DNA of 64,000 nucleotides from Rhizobium sp. Root1212 (lineage in GTDB: Bacteria; Pseudomonadota; Alphaproteobacteria; Rhizobiales; Rhizobiaceae): positions 1 to 64,000 of the forward strand of contig NZ_LMDA01000022.1 of assembly GCF_001424985.1 (NCBI RefSeq), read 5' to 3'. The translations under genes and the position numbers were made by a program. The notes beneath the pieces are model-generated. The model ran no database searches, was not told the origin of the DNA, and was given only the letters and a program-made list of their open reading frames with translations. The first letter of the stretch is position 1; each line of letters opens with the position of its first letter. Of the stretch, positions 17,901 through 25,526 are shown piece by piece.

Positions 17901-20710
17901 AGCCGGTGACGATCGACAGCGCCCATCTCGACGGCGCGCTCAACGGCCGCTTCACCCTCGACGACAAGCTCGTGTCGATGACCTTCTCGCTGCAGGCCGA
18001 GCCCGCAGCCCTGCCCCCGGCCGCCGCCGCGAAATTCGACACGCCGGTCGCCGTCACCGGTCGCCTCGCCACCGGCGCGGAGGGCGCGGTCGACGTCACC
18101 AACCTGCAAATCGCCTCCGGCACCGTCAACGCCGCCGGCACCGTGTCGCTGAAATCCGGCCAGCTCCAGGCCGCCCTCGCCGGCGAACTGCCGAACCTCG
18201 GCAAGGCGCTCACTGAGGCCTCCGGCACCGCCCGCTTCAAGATCGACGCCACCGGCCCGCTCGAAGCCCCGGTCGTCAAGGCCGAAATCACCTCCAGCGG
18301 CGCAACGCTCGCCGGCCGCACCTTAAGCGATCTCGTCGCCAGCATCGATGCGACCGCCGACCCGAAGAGCCCGCAGGCCAAGATCACGGCCACCGGCGCC
18401 ATCGGCGGCCAGGCGATCAACGTCAAGGCCGACCTCATCTCCAAGGACGGCCGCACCAGTATCCCGACGCTGGAAGCCCGCATCGGCGACAACACCCTGA
18501 CCGGCGCCGTCAATTTCTCCGAAGACTTCAAGCCGGACGGCTCCGTCGCCTTCAACTTCCCCGACGTCGCGCTTCTGGCCGCCATGGCCGGCGAAAAGGC
18601 GAGCGGCGACATCGCCGGCTCCGCCACCATCGCCACCGCGGGCGGCAAGACCTCCGTCGCACTGAAGGCCAGCGGCAGCGGCATCAAGCGCGGCGATCTC
18701 GTCATCTCGAAACCCGTCGCCGACATCACCATCGCCGATCTGAAGGCGCTGGCCATCCGCGGCAATCTCTCCGTCGAAACTTTCACGCAAGGCGCCAACC
18801 GCCTCAACGGCCTGAAGCTCGATTTCGACCAGCAGGGCGCAAAAACAAACGTCCGTCTCGATGGCAACTACGACGGCGCCCCCCTTGCCCTGCGCGGCGA
18901 TATCCTGAACGCCGCCGGCAAGACCACCGTCAACCTCGCCTCCTTCAGCGCCGCCCCGCGCAAGATCGCCGTCAAGCTCGCCCGCCCGACGACCATCACC
19001 ATCCAGAACGGCACGGTGGCGCTGAACGCGCTCACCATCGGCGCTTCCGGCGGCACGGTCACCGTCGACGGCACGGCCGGCGAAAAGCTCGCCCTCGACG
19101 TGAAAATCGCCTCGCTTCCGGCCGCCCTCATCAACACCTTCGTCCCCTCGCTCGGCGCGGAAGGCGCGATTAGCGGTACCGTCGGCGTCAAGGGCACGGC
19201 ATCAGCCCCGGTCGTCGCCTATGATCTCAAATGGGCCAACGCCAATGTCGCCCAGGCCCGCAGCGCCGGTGTCGGTGTCGGTGTCGGTGCCCTGAGCATC
19301 GCCGCCAACGGCCAGTTCGCCAACAACACCGTCGATCTGCAAACCACGCTGTCCGGTGCCGGCGGCTTTTCCTTCCGCGGCGGCGGCAAGGTCGGCCTCG
19401 CCGGCAACCGCCCGCTCTCGCTGAAGCTCAACGGCGACCTGCCTTTCTCGCTGCTCTCGGCCATCCTCTCGGAACAGGGCTTCATGCTGACCGGCAATGC
19501 CAAGGTCGATGTCGCGGTCGCCGGCACCGCCAGCGCGCCTCTCGTCACCGGCACGATCACCACATCCGGCGCCCGCTTCGTCGATGTGCGCCGCAACCTT
19601 GCGATCACCAATCTCGCAGCCAATATCGCCCTCGACGGCCGCCAGGCCCGCATCGATCAGCTCGGCGGCAAGCTGGCGAGCGGCGGCAATGTCTCCGCCA
19701 CCGGCACCGTCGGCATCGAGCCCGGCTCCGGCTTCCCGGCCGATCTCTCGATCCGCCTCGACAAAGCCAATTACGTCGACGGCACCCTGCTGACCGCCCA
19801 TCTCGACGGCATGGTGACGATCAAGGGCTCGCTGGTCGCCTCGCCCGTCGTCGGCGGCAAGGTCACGATCACCAAGGCGGCGATCACCATCCCCGAAAAA
19901 CTGCCGCCGTCGCTGTCTGAAATCGACATCAAGCACCGCGACGCCCCGGCCGATGTCCGCCGCATGCAGAAGGACCTGCACGCCAAGGACACCGGCGGCC
20001 GCAGCAAGAGCAACGACATCAATTTCGATCTCGTCGTCTCGGCGCCCAACCACCTATTCGTGCGCGGCCGCGGCATCGATGCCGAGCTTGGCGGCGATCT
20101 GACGATCCGCGGCACCGCCTCGCAGCCGAATGTTTCCGGCGGTTTCGAAATGCGCCGCGGGCGCCTGGAAATCCTCGGCAAGCGCCTGACCTTCACCGAC
20201 GGCAACATCACCTTCGGCGGCAACCTCATCCCGGCGCTCGATCTCGACGCCACCTCGTCGGCCGGTTCGACGACGATCACCGTCAATGTCGGCGGCCTCG
20301 CCAACAATCCAACGGTCACCTTCTCCTCGTCGCCCGCCTTGCCGCAGGATGAAATCCTGGCACAGCTGATCTTCAACCGCTCGCTGTCGAACCTCTCGGC
20401 CTTCCAGATCGCACAACTGGCCAGCGCCGTCGCCGAGCTTGCCGGCGGCCGGTCGAATTCGCTGCTCAGCGGCCTGCGCAACAAGCTCGGCGTCGACGAT
20501 CTCGACGTCACCACGGACGCCAAGGGCGGCGCCCAGGTCTCGGCCGGCAAATACCTGAACGATCGCACCTATCTGGAACTGCAATCCGGCTCCGAAGCCG
20601 GCGGCGGCAAGGCGATCATCAACCTCGACGTCGGCCGCGGCGTCAAGCTGCGCGGCGAAGCCGGCGCCACCGGCACAGGCGGCGGCATCTTTTACGAGAA
20701 GGAATATTGA
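14981..20710 (+). CDS. tamB: Translocation and assembly module protein TamB, with internal duplication
   Basis: The 1909-residue protein has an N-terminal membrane anchor (about residues 10-35), a long beta-helical AsmA/TamB-type body and a C-terminal DUF490 domain (about 1500-1909). That domain includes GRLEILGKRLTFTDGNITFGG, QDEILAQLIFNRSLS and a final Tyr. It spans the periplasm and partners with TamA; TamB-like proteins also move phospholipids to the outer membrane. The length exceeds the usual 1200-1600 because residues about 341-857 and 858-1374 are tandem homologous units (see findings). The start at 14981 is used because GGGTAGAGAC precedes it; an in-frame ATG at 14969 is an alternative. 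Confidence 0.93.
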   Translation: MNRLVLILKTASRWLAYLLGIVVVVAVLLILFAGFTAPGARMVATLIEKYASTPDQIVRISDPSALLTGDFKASTVTLFDSKGVYAEIRDVAIDWSPTALFSSRFDASLIKAGTVRLERLPIPSQETKEVRSTFALPLDVKITALDLPEIVIGKDIAGADQFLSLTGNLDATNTSIATDLAVAQRDQPDAKAVANIVFNPSANTLKLDATVNDISGGLLSRALQLPGTPAVQIALKGDGPLSDWTGKATAALDGTRILDLDARHIQSTDGSRNIALTGGGTFASLLPQNLRPLFEGETAIDLAAVLSGTRISIERGTLSSGSLDIAASGTYDTAGENNLQATLAGKNGPVPLTIAGRDGDTKLAINSAMLSLDGQANAAKLQLSANLATATLPQGVIEAIKLTATSDAFDLAGRSGPAKAHVETGAINLVDPNLARLVRGPAKVDATLAISPESIAFNPATLESASIGGTLGGTYDLKTNALAMAFKLFAMPDTLPPALAAKFDTTIAATGNLSLDKTGAVSVSDLTVKSGTLELAGKAALDAGNLNAAITGTLPDLGKLLTDAKGAASFKIDTSGAIATLGVKAEITSDGATLAGRTLSNLVVTASGTANPMSPLADITATGAIDGQTIDVKAKLASEDNTITIPTLEATIGDNKLNGALTLTPDFQPNGDLAFNLPDLGLLAAMAGQQATGDLAGSISIKSANGVTSATIKANGSGIDRDGLKVVKPVADIAIADLKALAITGTVSAEQIVQGETRLDALKLGFTQQAGKTDFNVTGNYDGTPLAAAGSLASAAGRTEIALNSLTATLNGIPLSLPASTAIAIENGTVQLKDLKIAANGGTLTVNGTAGKTLDLTATLAGSPQLEFAIPQEKGEIRARINGATATVKGPLEALAIDATADVASLALQQGEIGAVTLKAHSDAFNVSTQSGVLTARIEAASTRFADANIDRLVKAPVKIDARLNMANRAIAFEPVTIDSAHLDGALNGRFTLDDKLVSMTFSLQAEPAALPPAAAAKFDTPVAVTGRLATGAEGAVDVTNLQIASGTVNAAGTVSLKSGQLQAALAGELPNLGKALTEASGTARFKIDATGPLEAPVVKAEITSSGATLAGRTLSDLVASIDATADPKSPQAKITATGAIGGQAINVKADLISKDGRTSIPTLEARIGDNTLTGAVNFSEDFKPDGSVAFNFPDVALLAAMAGEKASGDIAGSATIATAGGKTSVALKASGSGIKRGDLVISKPVADITIADLKALAIRGNLSVETFTQGANRLNGLKLDFDQQGAKTNVRLDGNYDGAPLALRGDILNAAGKTTVNLASFSAAPRKIAVKLARPTTITIQNGTVALNALTIGASGGTVTVDGTAGEKLALDVKIASLPAALINTFVPSLGAEGAISGTVGVKGTASAPVVAYDLKWANANVAQARSAGVGVGVGALSIAANGQFANNTVDLQTTLSGAGGFSFRGGGKVGLAGNRPLSLKLNGDLPFSLLSAILSEQGFMLTGNAKVDVAVAGTASAPLVTGTITTSGARFVDVRRNLAITNLAANIALDGRQARIDQLGGKLASGGNVSATGTVGIEPGSGFPADLSIRLDKANYVDGTLLTAHLDGMVTIKGSLVASPVVGGKVTITKAAITIPEKLPPSLSEIDIKHRDAPADVRRMQKDLHAKDTGGRSKSNDINFDLVVSAPNHLFVRGRGIDAELGGDLTIRGTASQPNVSGGFEMRRGRLEILGKRLTFTDGNITFGGNLIPALDLDATSSAGSTTITVNVGGLANNPTVTFSSSPALPQDEILAQLIFNRSLSNLSAFQIAQLASAVAELAGGRSNSLLSGLRNKLGVDDLDVTTDAKGGAQVSAGKYLNDRTYLELQSGSEAGGGKAIINLDVGRGVKLRGEAGATGTGGGIFYEKEY

Positions 20711-20726
20711 GGGCGAGGCTCAAAAA

Positions 20727-20834
20727 GACCCCTCCCCACAAAGGCGAGGGAGCTTATCGAGGGTGTTGAGACTCTGAGGCCAAAACTTGCTCCTTATCCC
20801 CCTCCCCCTTGTGGGGAGGGTTGGGGAGGGGTCT
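20727..20834. repeat. GC-rich palindromic intergenic repeat, copy 2
   Basis: It shares with copy 1 (12688-12803) the right arm CCCTCCCCCTTGTGGGGAGG plus TTGGGGAGGGGTCTT and the centre GAGGCCAAAACTTGCTC. Its left arm is shortened (CCCCTCCCCACAAAGG) relative to copy 1. It starts 17 bp after the tamB stop, so it may also end that transcript. Confidence 0.85.
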
Positions 20835-20866
20835 TGTCTCACGACGAAATCCCACGTCTCCTCCGG

Positions 20867-21166
20867 CTATTTCAGCGTGCAGACCCCGTTCGCCCCATGC
20901 TTGCCGGTATAGGAAACCGAAGGCGTGCCATCCGGGTTGATGCTGAGCGATACCGTGATGCCCGCCCCCTTGGCTTCGTAATAATTCTCGTTGAAGACCT
21001 TGAGCTTGGCTTCCTTGCCGTTGAGATAGACCGGCCCGCCCTGATCCGCATGCACCTCGATATTGCCTGGGCAGACGGCGTTAAGCAGCGGAATGGCGGC
21101 CATCGCCGGCACCGTAGCAAACGCGAAAAAGACGATCAGTGCAGACCCCACGCGCAAAAGGCTCAT
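20867..21166 (-). CDS. Secreted hypothetical protein
   Basis: The 99-residue precursor has a clear signal peptide (residues 1-23, cleavage after AMA). The mature part is small and beta-rich (IEVHADQGGPVYLNGKEAKLKVFNENYYEAKGAG shown in parts: VHADQGGPVYLNGKEAKL) with two cysteines, near its N- and C-termini, that could form a disulfide. No family is recognised with certainty. AGGAGA on the minus strand precedes the ATG. Confidence 0.6.
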   Translation of the reverse strand: MSLLRVGSALIVFFAFATVPAMAAIPLLNAVCPGNIEVHADQGGPVYLNGKEAKLKVFNENYYEAKGAGITVSLSINPDGTPSVSYTGKHGANGVCTLK

Positions 21167-21234
21167 TCGGCAAATCTCCTCTTTCGATGAAACACGACGC
21201 GGATCGTGATCGATCCACCCCCGAAGTCAACGTC

Positions 21235-22002
21235 TCACGTCCCCTCGTCGGGAATATTCAGAATATGCCCGCAGGCCTTGCAGTGCACGGCGTCGTAATC
21301 ATGCCGCTGCAGCCCGCATTGCGGGCAGGGAAACGCCACCTTGTGCGGCCGGATGATCGTCTGCGCCAGCCGCACGAACAGCGAAATGCCGAAGATCATG
21401 GTGACGATCGAGGTCAGCTTGCCGAGCGTGCCCGGCAAGGTGATGTCGCCGAAGCCGGTGGTGGTGATCGTCGCCACCGTGAAATAGAGCGCATCGACGA
21501 AGCCGGTAATGCCGACGTCATGATAGAAAAAGGTCGCGTAGACAAAGCCGGTCACGAGGAACAGGAAGGTGATGAAATTGATCACCGCCTTGATCACGTC
21601 CTCCCATTCCCCGCAGCCGGCCCGCTTCATCAGCATGGCGAAAGCCTTGCTCTGCCCCAAAGACCAGATGCGGAAAGCCCTTAAGAAAGCGAAATTGGAA
21701 AGCTGTTGCGGAAACAGCAGCGTGCCGAGCACGACGATGTCCACCCAGGTCATCGGCCTGAGCAGCCATCGCTTGAAATCGGTCGCAACCAGAATGCGCG
21801 CCGCCAGTTCGCAGGCAATGATGAAGGCGATCGTATAGTCGGCGATCAGGTAGGAGCGCCCGTTGCCGAGGTAAGGCCCGAGGAGGAAGAAGATGATGAT
21901 GGCGAGATCGATGACCGCCATGGCGACCTGAAAGCGGATCGCCTTCACCGTCGTCCCGAGATAGAGCCCGCGCAGTTTCGTGCGGATCGTGTCCAGCGTC
22001 AT
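21235..22002 (-). CDS. Voltage-gated-type potassium channel with C-terminal zinc ribbon
   Basis: The 255-residue protein has about six membrane helices. The pore loop TTTGFGD (180-186) is a potassium selectivity filter of the TVGYGD class. The S4 equivalent (FAFLRAFRIWSLGQ) has few charges, so voltage sensing is uncertain. After the last helix and a basic linker, CPQCG and CKACG (Cys226, 229, 241, 244) form a zinc ribbon in place of the usual RCK or cyclic-nucleotide domain. The start at 22002 has a good GGGGGAG site 10 bp upstream. The function is K+ flux across the inner membrane. The long leader contains the palindromes described at 22160-22440. Confidence 0.8.
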   Translation of the reverse strand: MTLDTIRTKLRGLYLGTTVKAIRFQVAMAVIDLAIIIFFLLGPYLGNGRSYLIADYTIAFIIACELAARILVATDFKRWLLRPMTWVDIVVLGTLLFPQQLSNFAFLRAFRIWSLGQSKAFAMLMKRAGCGEWEDVIKAVINFITFLFLVTGFVYATFFYHDVGITGFVDALYFTVATITTTGFGDITLPGTLGKLTSIVTMIFGISLFVRLAQTIIRPHKVAFPCPQCGLQRHDYDAVHCKACGHILNIPDEGT

Positions 22003-22159
22003 CAAGCGTGCTCCCCCAATGCCTTCGAGATAGGCCGCCCTCCGGTTGAGGTCAAGCGACCCCGCATCGTCCCCGTTCATCCCCGCATGGAAAGTCTGTG
22101 CCATCCTCATCGGCGTTGCACCATCGGCTGCATCGCGAGGCGTCGCGACGAGGTGCGAT

Positions 22160-22440
22160 CGGTTCCGGGGTAAGGAAGGGACGCAGGTCCTTATCCAGGG
22201 AGGCGTCGGAATGATTCCCCTGCCGCTTGAAAGAGAGTGGTGCGTGCCTGTGGGGCACTAGAGGACCGGCAACTGGCCTTCGGGCCTTTCGTGCGCGGCG
22301 GCGAAAGCCGCAAGCGTGAACCCTGAAAAGGTCGCCGTCATCCGTTCGGAAGAGGAATCGGGGGGCGTTGCTTGAAACCGAACGGGGCGCCGGAAGGTGT
22401 CATATTTTAAAATTTCCGTGCGGGAGCTTCCGGCGCCCCG
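22160..22440 (+). ncRNA. Candidate structured RNA in a 506-bp gap
   Basis: The gap 22003-22508 has no gene. On the plus strand it shows consecutive hairpins: GGTAAGGA/TCCTTATC (22169-22195), GTGCC/GGCAC (22244-22258), GGCC-TTCG-GGCC (22275-22286) and GCGGC-GAAA-GCCGC (22298-22311). The last two have classic stable RNA tetraloops. CCGTTCGG/CCGAACGG (22342-22385) follows, overlapping a 14-bp perfect stem CGGGGCGCCGGAAG/CTTCCGGCGCCCCG (22383-22440), so the last two folds exclude each other. No known RNA family is recognised. The final stem could equally be the 3'-end hairpin of the minus-strand gene ending at 22509. Confidence 0.35.
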
Positions 22441-22508
22441 GCTTTACATTCTCTCCCTCCGGCGTTTTTGCGCGCGGGGACATTCGCCATGCCCGCGTGC
22501 AAGAAGCA

Positions 22509-23474
22509 TCAGAGCGGCTTGCCGTTCAATGGCACGTAACGATAGGCATCGCCCTTGCGTTCGGCATGGCCCAGGCCGGAATAGGCCCAATGATAGCCGA
22601 TCAGCATGGTCTTCTCGCTGGCGACCCGGTCCATCAGCTTGACCCGGTTCCTGATCCCCAGTTCCTGATCGGTATCGAAGCCGAATTTCCAGGCCGGATG
22701 CTCGAAGGAAACGACGCCATTGGTCGCCGCATCCGCGGTGATGATCAGCCCGTCGCCGCCATCGAATTCGAGCGAGATATGCCCCGGCGTATGGCCGGCA
22801 GTGTCGAGCACGCGGATGCCGGTGACGATATCGTCGCCCGCCTTCACCATCCGCACCCGGTCCTTCACCGCAAAGAGATCGCGCTTGGCGCCCAGCGCAA
22901 AGGCATGCAGCGGCTTGGGATACTTACTGTCGAAGTCAGGATCGGCCCAGAAATTCCACTCCCTCTCGCTGACGATGTAGTCCGCATTGGGATACCGCAG
23001 CGTCCCGTCCTTCCTCACCGTCGCCCCGGTGTGATCGGGATGGGCATGGGTGAAGACGACCTTGGTGATCTCAGCCGGATCGATGCCGGCAAGCTTCAGG
23101 TTGGTCTCCAAAAGCCCCGCTGTCGCCTGGAAATTATCGCCGGAACCGACATCGATCAGGATCAGGTCCTTGGCCGTCCGGATCAGCGGAATGTTCGAAG
23201 GCGTCGGCGTCGCCTCGATCGTGCCGCCCAGCCGCTTCAGGATCGCATCGCGTTCATCCTCGCCGGCTTCCGGCATGATTATACTGGCCGGCAGGTTGAT
23301 GAACCCGTCGCTGAAGACGGTGATATCGAAAGCACCCTGTTTGAGGCTCGGCGCCTCGGCGGCAAAGAGCTTTTTCGGCAGGAGAGAAAGAGCGGCAAGC
23401 GAAAGACCGAGACCCAGAAACTGGCGGCGGTTTTCATCGAGGAGGATATCGGCGGCTATGGCAGCGTGGGACAT
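22509..23474 (-). CDS. Tat-exported metallo-beta-lactamase-fold hydrolase
   Basis: The 321-residue precursor has a twin-arginine signal (NRRQFLGLGLSLAALSLLP, residues 15-33). The mature domain carries the metal motif THAHPDHTGA (His143, His145, Asp147, His148), a later AGHTPGHISLEF (third His), an Asp in ITADAATN and a final GYHWAYSGLG. It belongs to the periplasmic MBL-fold hydrolases, such as quorum-quenching lactonase-like or organophosphate hydrolase-like enzymes. The substrate is not predictable. The start at 23474 has AAGGAGA upstream. It is divergent from a GlxA-type regulator 246 bp away, which may control it. Confidence 0.8.
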   Translation of the reverse strand: MSHAAIAADILLDENRRQFLGLGLSLAALSLLPKKLFAAEAPSLKQGAFDITVFSDGFINLPASIIMPEAGEDERDAILKRLGGTIEATPTPSNIPLIRTAKDLILIDVGSGDNFQATAGLLETNLKLAGIDPAEITKVVFTHAHPDHTGATVRKDGTLRYPNADYIVSEREWNFWADPDFDSKYPKPLHAFALGAKRDLFAVKDRVRMVKAGDDIVTGIRVLDTAGHTPGHISLEFDGGDGLIITADAATNGVVSFEHPAWKFGFDTDQELGIRNRVKLMDRVASEKTMLIGYHWAYSGLGHAERKGDAYRYVPLNGKPL

Positions 23475-23720
23475 GGCGGGTCTCCTTGGGTTTATCGGGT
23501 TGATAAGATGCCCCGGCACCGGGAAGGAACGGTGCCCGGCGTGCTTTGCCTTCTCCCCGAGGGGAGAGGTTCTGTTCGCTTGTTTATCCGTTTGATTTTT
23601 CTCGATAAGCGGCTCGTTTTCGTGTGTTTCGGGCCAGCCCCTCGTCTGGTTGTTTTTATACGACGTGCCGCCTACACTCGGGATTGGCGAAACTGACATT
23701 AAGCGCGACGGAAGTGACAA

Positions 23721-24713
23721 ATGGCGGTGGAAGCAGCAGAGATCGGTATCGTCATTTACCCGGACGCCCAGCGGGCCGCGATCCACGGGCTGACCGATCT
23801 GTTCCATGTCGCCAACCTGATGAGCGACGAACAGGGCGGCCGTGCACCGGCAAAAATGCGTGTCAGCCACTGGCAGCTGTCAGCGGACGCCCGATCCGTC
23901 GAAAAGGTCTTCGACAGCCACCCCGGCCCAAGTCGCGGCCTGGTCGCGCTGATCCTGCCGCCGAGCCTCACCAACCTGCCGGTCGGCGAGCGCATGGGTG
24001 CCTTCCCCGCATGGATCAGGGAACAGCACGGCGCCGGCACGACGATCTGCTCGATCTGCGGGGGTGCTTACCTCATGGCGGAGTCAGGCCTGCTGGAAGG
24101 CCGCTCGGCAACAACCCACTGGACCCATTCGGATTTGATTTCCGGCCGCTTCCCCGGCATCAAGGTGGATGTAACAAAGCTGATCATCGACGACGGCGAT
24201 ATCATCACCGCCGGCGCGATGATGGCCTGGATCGATCTCGGCCTGAAACTCGTCGCCCGCTTCATGAGCCCGAGCATCCAGCTCGCCACGGCGCGTTTCA
24301 TGCTTGTCGATCCCGCCGGCCGCGAACAGACCTTCTACAGCACCTTCGCCCCAAAACTGCACCATGGCGACGAGGCGATTTTGAAGATCCAACACTGGCT
24401 GCAGGCGCACCACGCCGAAAAGATCACCATGGAGATGATGGCCGACCGCGCGGGCCTCGGCGAACGCACCTTCCTGCGCCGCTTCCACAAGGCGACCGGC
24501 ATGAACCCGACGGAATACTGCCAGCAGCTCAGGATCGCCAAGGCCCGCGAACTGCTCGAAATCTCCAGCATCAAGGTCGAGCAGATCGCCTGGCAGATCG
24601 GCTACGAGGACCCCGGCGCCTTCCGAAAAATCTTCCGCAAGATCCTCGGCCTCTCCCCCGGCGAATACCGCCGCCGCTTCTTCGTCGGCGAGGATGACGC
24701 TGCGCTCGTGTGA
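23721..24713 (+). CDS. GlxA-type transcriptional regulator (DJ-1/PfpI + AraC)
   Basis: The 330-residue protein has an N-terminal DJ-1/PfpI domain (about 5-190) with the nucleophile elbow region TTICSICGGAYLMAESGLL (Cys110/Cys113). The C-terminal AraC DNA-binding domain (about 220-325) has two helix-turn-helix units: MEMMADRAGLGERTFLRRFHK and VEQIAWQIGYEDPGAFRKIFRK, followed by GLSPGEYRRRF. Such regulators often control quaternary-amine or amino-acid catabolism. The ligand here is unknown. Divergence from the MBL-fold gene suggests that gene as a target. CGCGACGGAAG precedes the start, giving only a weak site. Confidence 0.88.
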   Translation: MAVEAAEIGIVIYPDAQRAAIHGLTDLFHVANLMSDEQGGRAPAKMRVSHWQLSADARSVEKVFDSHPGPSRGLVALILPPSLTNLPVGERMGAFPAWIREQHGAGTTICSICGGAYLMAESGLLEGRSATTHWTHSDLISGRFPGIKVDVTKLIIDDGDIITAGAMMAWIDLGLKLVARFMSPSIQLATARFMLVDPAGREQTFYSTFAPKLHHGDEAILKIQHWLQAHHAEKITMEMMADRAGLGERTFLRRFHKATGMNPTEYCQQLRIAKARELLEISSIKVEQIAWQIGYEDPGAFRKIFRKILGLSPGEYRRRFFVGEDDAALV

Positions 24714-24730
24714 CCCCACAAACGAAAAGA

Positions 24731-24746
24731 GCGGCCTCTCGGCCGC
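24731..24746. terminator. Terminator between the GlxA-type gene and cheW
   Basis: GCGGCC-TCTC-GGCCGC is a 6-bp stem. On the minus strand it is followed by TCTTTTCGTT, making a rho-independent terminator for cheW. It also lies 18 bp after the plus-strand regulator stop. Confidence 0.65.
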
Positions 24747-24777
24747 CCCTCAAATTCTTCAAAAACGAAGGCGCCGA

Positions 24778-25257
24778 TCAGGCTGCCATGTCGTCCATCT
24801 CGCGTTCCTTGAACATGCGGGCGAGGTTAAGGAAGCAGATCATGCCGGTCTCGTTGGCGATGATGCCTTCCGCATAGCTCTTGTCGAAGGAGGTCGTGAT
24901 TTCCGGAACCGGCTGCACCTGATTGCCCTGGATCGTCAGGATATCGGAAACCCGGTCGACGACGAGGCCGATGACCATGTTGTGCACTTCGGCGACGACG
25001 ATGGCGCTGCGCTCGTTGGCGGTCGTGCTCTTCATGCCGAGCTTGTGGGCGAGATCGATGATCGGAATGACCGTGCCGCGCAGGTTCATGACGCCGATGA
25101 CTTCCGGCGGCGAATGCGGGATCGGCGTCGAAGGCGCCCAGCCGCGGATTTCGCGGATCGTCGTCGTCCTGACGCAGAACTCCTGATCGTGAAGGCGGAA
25201 CGCGATGATCTCGAGCGTTTCGCCGTCAAAGCCGGCCATCTTCAGTGCATTCGTCAT
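24778..25257 (-). CDS. cheW: Chemotaxis coupling protein CheW
   Basis: The 159-residue protein has the CheW beta-barrel fold: EIIAFRLHDQEFCVRTTTIREIRGW, VIGVMNLRGTVIPIIDLAHKLGM and IGLVVDRVSDILTI. It links methyl-accepting chemoreceptors to the histidine kinase CheA at the cell pole. No other che gene is in the window, so this is a stand-alone cheW as found in several rhizobia besides the main che operon. The start at 25257 is supported by GGAAGGA upstream. The ORF also opens 8 codons earlier, without a ribosome-binding site. Confidence 0.9.
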   Translation of the reverse strand: MTNALKMAGFDGETLEIIAFRLHDQEFCVRTTTIREIRGWAPSTPIPHSPPEVIGVMNLRGTVIPIIDLAHKLGMKSTTANERSAIVVAEVHNMVIGLVVDRVSDILTIQGNQVQPVPEITTSFDKSYAEGIIANETGMICFLNLARMFKEREMDDMAA

Positions 25258-25526
25258 CTTCGGTCCTTCCCGCAGCTTCAAGCCCCGGACGCATGGCGTC
25301 GGTAGAATGTGTTGATTGCCGGCGACATCCGGTGCGGGCGCACTGCTTCATGCGCGGCCCTGGGGACCGTCTGCGCCAGAAGCGAACTATAAAAGGAAAT
25401 CGTTAAAAAGATGCTCGCAAGGCAAAGCCGGCCTATAATCGCCCAAAATCGGCGCTCACCGCCGGCCCACTGAAGTGATAGAATCCCCTTCGTACCCATC
25501 GAGGGGGTGTTTTGGGAGGGGAACCC

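Noticed and set aside
16364-18109. Long minus-strand frames opposite tamB
   Set aside because: Low-complexity Gly/Asp/Val-rich shadows of the repetitive tamB coding sequence, without starts or known motifs.
22003-22508. Known RNA families (SRP RNA, 6S, tmRNA, RNase P, cobalamin riboswitch) as an explanation for the hairpins
   Set aside because: The diagnostic conserved stretches I know for SRP RNA, RNase P, tmRNA and the cobalamin riboswitch are absent. 6S cannot be excluded by eye but has no clear central-bubble pattern here.
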